Source of the DNA: an archaeon
GTDB lineage: Archaea; Asgardarchaeota; Hermodarchaeia; Hermodarchaeales; Hermodarchaeaceae
NCBI GenBank assembly: GCA_016550395.1
Contig: JABXGY010000005.1
Span: 1-22,583, forward strand
Length of the DNA stretch: 22,583 nt
Direction of reading: 5' to 3'
The notes below the pieces were generated by a model. The model saw only the letters and a program-made list of their open reading frames with translations, ran no database searches and was not told the origin of the DNA. A program made the position numbers and the translations under genes. Below, in pieces: positions 20,436 to 22,583 of the stretch (within the stretch, counting starts at the first letter, position 1; each line of letters opens with the position of its first letter).

Positions 20436-22583
20436 GTCGACTCTGCAATCTGAACATGAATTGGTAACGCTTTTGGAAATTCCGGTGTTAAAGTGAGCTC
20501 GTAAACGAGAACACCTTTGGCTTCACGGTGCTCTGCAATGGCTGGAGGCATGGGTATTTGAACTTGGGCACCAGGTAATTGGATTTTTACTCCATCAGGA
20601 CTTTGTGATAATCCTTCAATCGCTAGTATCTGTAAAGTTAATACGGCTTTTATTTCTTTGGAGGTAATTAACCAGAATCCAACAGTAACGCTGTTTTCAC
20701 TTGGTTCTTGAAGGGTTGACCACGTAAACAGTTCGTTATCTGCATAGACGCTACATAGGATTGGAGTTGCATCATACCATACTAGCTCATTTGGTTGAGA
20801 TGCTGGTCGAAGATAGGGATAACTCCGAATTTTTTGTAGTGTTTGATTATTAACAGTAATTTGAGGCTCGATTTGAAGGCTTATTCGAAAATGTTCATCA
20901 GCTAAAGTGAAGATTGTCTCAGCATCTTCAAGGCGATAGCCAGAAGCTAGTAGTGAATCTTCTCCCAGTTGGAAAGCCCACCGTCGTTCAAGTTGTTTGG
21001 CTAGCTGGCGTTGTTCGGAAGACCCTATTTTGCTTACTTCTTGGAGCAGTTCTGTAAGCTGTCGTCGGACTGAATCTTGTGTTTCCTTTTTCGTGATTCT
21101 GAAAGTGAAGGTTAATGGCACTTGCACATTGAGAATGCGATAAGCCTCTAAACGGTTGGCAATTTCTGGTGCATTAGAGGATTGGAGTGCTTTGACAGCT
21201 TCAATGTAGGTCTGGTTCCATTCATCAAGTATTGGTCGCTGTGTAAAAATTATTGGTGCTAGGGTTAAGCGGGCCTGCATTAATTGGTCATATTGAAGTA
21301 ATGCTATTTCGATATCCTTGGGATTTCCCTGGGAAGTTGCAGCTTGCAGCGCCTTTTGGATTTGTGTGGTGGCTCTTCGTAGAAGGCGTAATCGTTGATC
21401 ACTAGATGTAGTAATGGTTGCTAATTTTGCCGTTGCGGTTCCAGCTGCACTTAAGGCAAGAATTTCATTACTAATATCGTCACGTGTCTTAGCGGCCTTG
21501 GCTAGTGTTTGGGCGAGTTGTTCACTATGAGTGAGTAATTGTTCCCACTTGGGTTCATCAGTTGGTTCTTCTTCATGTACGAGCATGTTAATGTTTCTTA
21601 ATAATAGCCATGCAAATGGAAAAACGTCAATTGGTAATTCAGTTGAAGAGGGCATAAATGTAAATGTCTTTTCAGTGAAATCTCGTGCATCCTCTTTGAG
21701 TTTCTGTGTTTGTTGTTGGTCTTGAATATGATGAAGCCTTTGTAGAATAATCCAGACGAGGAGTGAGCCAGCTTTCAAAACCGGGATGGGTTGTTTTTCT
21801 TTAACCTGGGTTAAAAGGGCAGTTGAAGCGTATTCCTCAAGTTTATCGAGTTCCTTTAATGATAGCTCAAGAGCGATTTTTCCAGAAGAGTCTGGAGTTA
21901 TCTTAGAGAGGAGGAGTTGTAAGGCTAGCTTTGCCCGTATTTGTGGGTCTTTGGTTTGAAAGTAAAGTTGTTCATTGAGTTGATGACTTTGCTTGATAAG
22001 CTGTGTTGCTACTTTACTCAGTGTATCAGGTGGATTTTTGGCTAATTGTGAAGTTACCTTTGATACGATTTCTAAATCCTGTTCGCTAATCCTTGAGGTT
22101 GGTTTGATATCTGTCAAGATGTGACTGGCATGTGTAGCCGCACTATTGAGAAGTTCATCCTTTTCCTCATCTGGTGCAGTCTTAGCTAGCTGAAGTAATG
22201 CTTGTATAAGTTCACGATTTAGTCCACTGAATTTCTCTGGTTCAGTGCCAAGTTGTTGCAATTGTGATATGGCAGCTTTCGCAAAGTTAACTTGTAACTT
22301 TGCCAGATTATATCGGGCTTCTTGGGTGGTGAGTTGTTGGTTTAATCGGGAAATGATCCGGTCTAGACGTGTTGTGGCTTGCAGAATAAATTTCTGATCA
22401 GCGGGTCGATCCAGTATTGGGACCGTATTTACAAAGGTCTTTAATACACCAATAACCGCTTCTTCAAAAATATCAGGTGGTTTGAAAGGAATTTCACCAA
22501 TTAGATGAATTATGTGTTCTAATTGTTTCACCGCTCTACTAAGATCATCTAGAGCACGGTAATGAAAAATTGCAGTACGCGCA
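20432..22583 (-). CDS. Large unrecognised helical protein, 5' end beyond the window
   Basis: No family recognised. A GTG at 22531 gives 699 residues, but the frame stays open from there to the right edge with protein-like sequence (ARTAIFHYRALDDLSRA), so the true start is probably outside. About the first 490 residues are almost all amphipathic helix, rich in Gln, Leu and Ala with recurring A-x3-L-x2-A patterns, suggesting a TPR-like or other alpha-solenoid. From about residue 490 the pattern changes, and the last ~130 residues are strand-rich (TVGFWLITSKEIKAVLTLQI, QVQIPMPPAI, VLVYELTLTPEF), resembling a beta-sandwich. No signal peptide or membrane span is seen in the visible part. A scaffold or adaptor role is only an inference from architecture. 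Confidence 0.7.
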   Translation of the reverse strand, partial: ARTAIFHYRALDDLSRAVKQLEHIIHLIGEIPFKPPDIFEEAVIGVLKTFVNTVPILDRPADQKFILQATTRLDRIISRLNQQLTTQEARYNLAKLQVNFAKAAISQLQQLGTEPEKFSGLNRELIQALLQLAKTAPDEEKDELLNSAATHASHILTDIKPTSRISEQDLEIVSKVTSQLAKNPPDTLSKVATQLIKQSHQLNEQLYFQTKDPQIRAKLALQLLLSKITPDSSGKIALELSLKELDKLEEYASTALLTQVKEKQPIPVLKAGSLLVWIILQRLHHIQDQQQTQKLKEDARDFTEKTFTFMPSSTELPIDVFPFAWLLLRNINMLVHEEEPTDEPKWEQLLTHSEQLAQTLAKAAKTRDDISNEILALSAAGTATAKLATITTSSDQRLRLLRRATTQIQKALQAATSQGNPKDIEIALLQYDQLMQARLTLAPIIFTQRPILDEWNQTYIEAVKALQSSNAPEIANRLEAYRILNVQVPLTFTFRITKKETQDSVRRQLTELLQEVSKIGSSEQRQLAKQLERRWAFQLGEDSLLASGYRLEDAETIFTLADEHFRISLQIEPQITVNNQTLQKIRSYPYLRPASQPNELVWYDATPILCSVYADNELFTWSTLQEPSENSVTVGFWLITSKEIKAVLTLQILAIEGLSQSPDGVKIQLPGAQVQIPMPPAIAEHREAKGVLVYELTLTPEFPKALPIHVQIAEST

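Noticed and set aside
1..22583. CRISPR array, insertion sequence or prophage
   Set aside because: No regularly spaced repeats, transposase or integrase motifs, or phage genes were recognised; genes and composition look like ordinary chromosome.

Overview
The window reads as a gene-dense stretch of an archaeal chromosome of moderate GC (by eye about 40%). Archaeal markers are ribosomal protein L35Ae, a TFS/Rpb9-type zinc ribbon, a PAC2 proteasome-assembly chaperone ending in an HbYX tail, a fused sulfopyruvate decarboxylase (ComDE), an HTH-ThiN thiamine regulator, a tungsten aldehyde:ferredoxin oxidoreductase (AOR), an M42 peptidase, a roadblock protein and a GTPBP1-like GTPase. Several genes have archaeal-type GGTGAT or GGAGG Shine-Dalgarno sites, and GTG and TTG starts are frequent. 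L35Ae, roadblock and GTPBP1-like GTPase together would suit an Asgard archaeon (Heimdallarchaeia-like), but each occurs elsewhere, so that placement is an inference. Class III ribonucleotide reductase and AOR point to anaerobic or facultatively anaerobic life.

Layout. 1-410: 3' end of a glycosyltransferase, then a possible in-frame relic of a second glycosyltransferase tail. 454-2529: ComDE, a ThDP enzyme, facing a ThiN-type thiamine-responsive regulator. 2765-5030 (+): radical-SAM activase of the NrdG type, two unrecognised proteins and a zinc-ribbon protein resembling the TFS N-terminus. 5111-8948 (-): PAC2 chaperone, a four-knuckle zinc-ribbon protein, then glutaredoxin and nrdD translationally overlapped. 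8949-9400: the longest gene-free gap, with a 12-base direct repeat and three consecutive inverted repeats. 9401-11880: stand-alone asparagine-synthase domain, roadblock protein, L35Ae with a lysine-rich leader, and a small winged-helix-like protein. 11970-13432: a mini winged-helix regulator and a regulator/membrane-protein pair with overlapping reading frames. 13448-17009 (-): GTPBP1-like GTPase, HAD phosphatase and M42 aminopeptidase, probably co-transcribed. 17153-19752 (+): deoC then aor, coupled so tightly that the aor ribosome site overlaps the deoC stop. 19815-22583: a PAP2-like membrane protein converging on a large unrecognised helical protein that runs off the right edge.

How the genes fit together. 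The clearest unit is deoC-aor: deoxyribose-5-phosphate aldolase releases glyceraldehyde-3-phosphate and acetaldehyde, and an AOR could oxidise the acetaldehyde to acetate while reducing ferredoxin. The aldolase also carries an unusual C-terminal two-knuckle cysteine extension. A second unit is anaerobic deoxynucleotide supply: glutaredoxin plus NrdD, with a candidate activase about 2.9 kb from nrdD. A third is the pairing of a ThDP enzyme with a thiamine-sensing regulator. No CRISPR array, insertion sequence, rRNA or tRNA was recognised.
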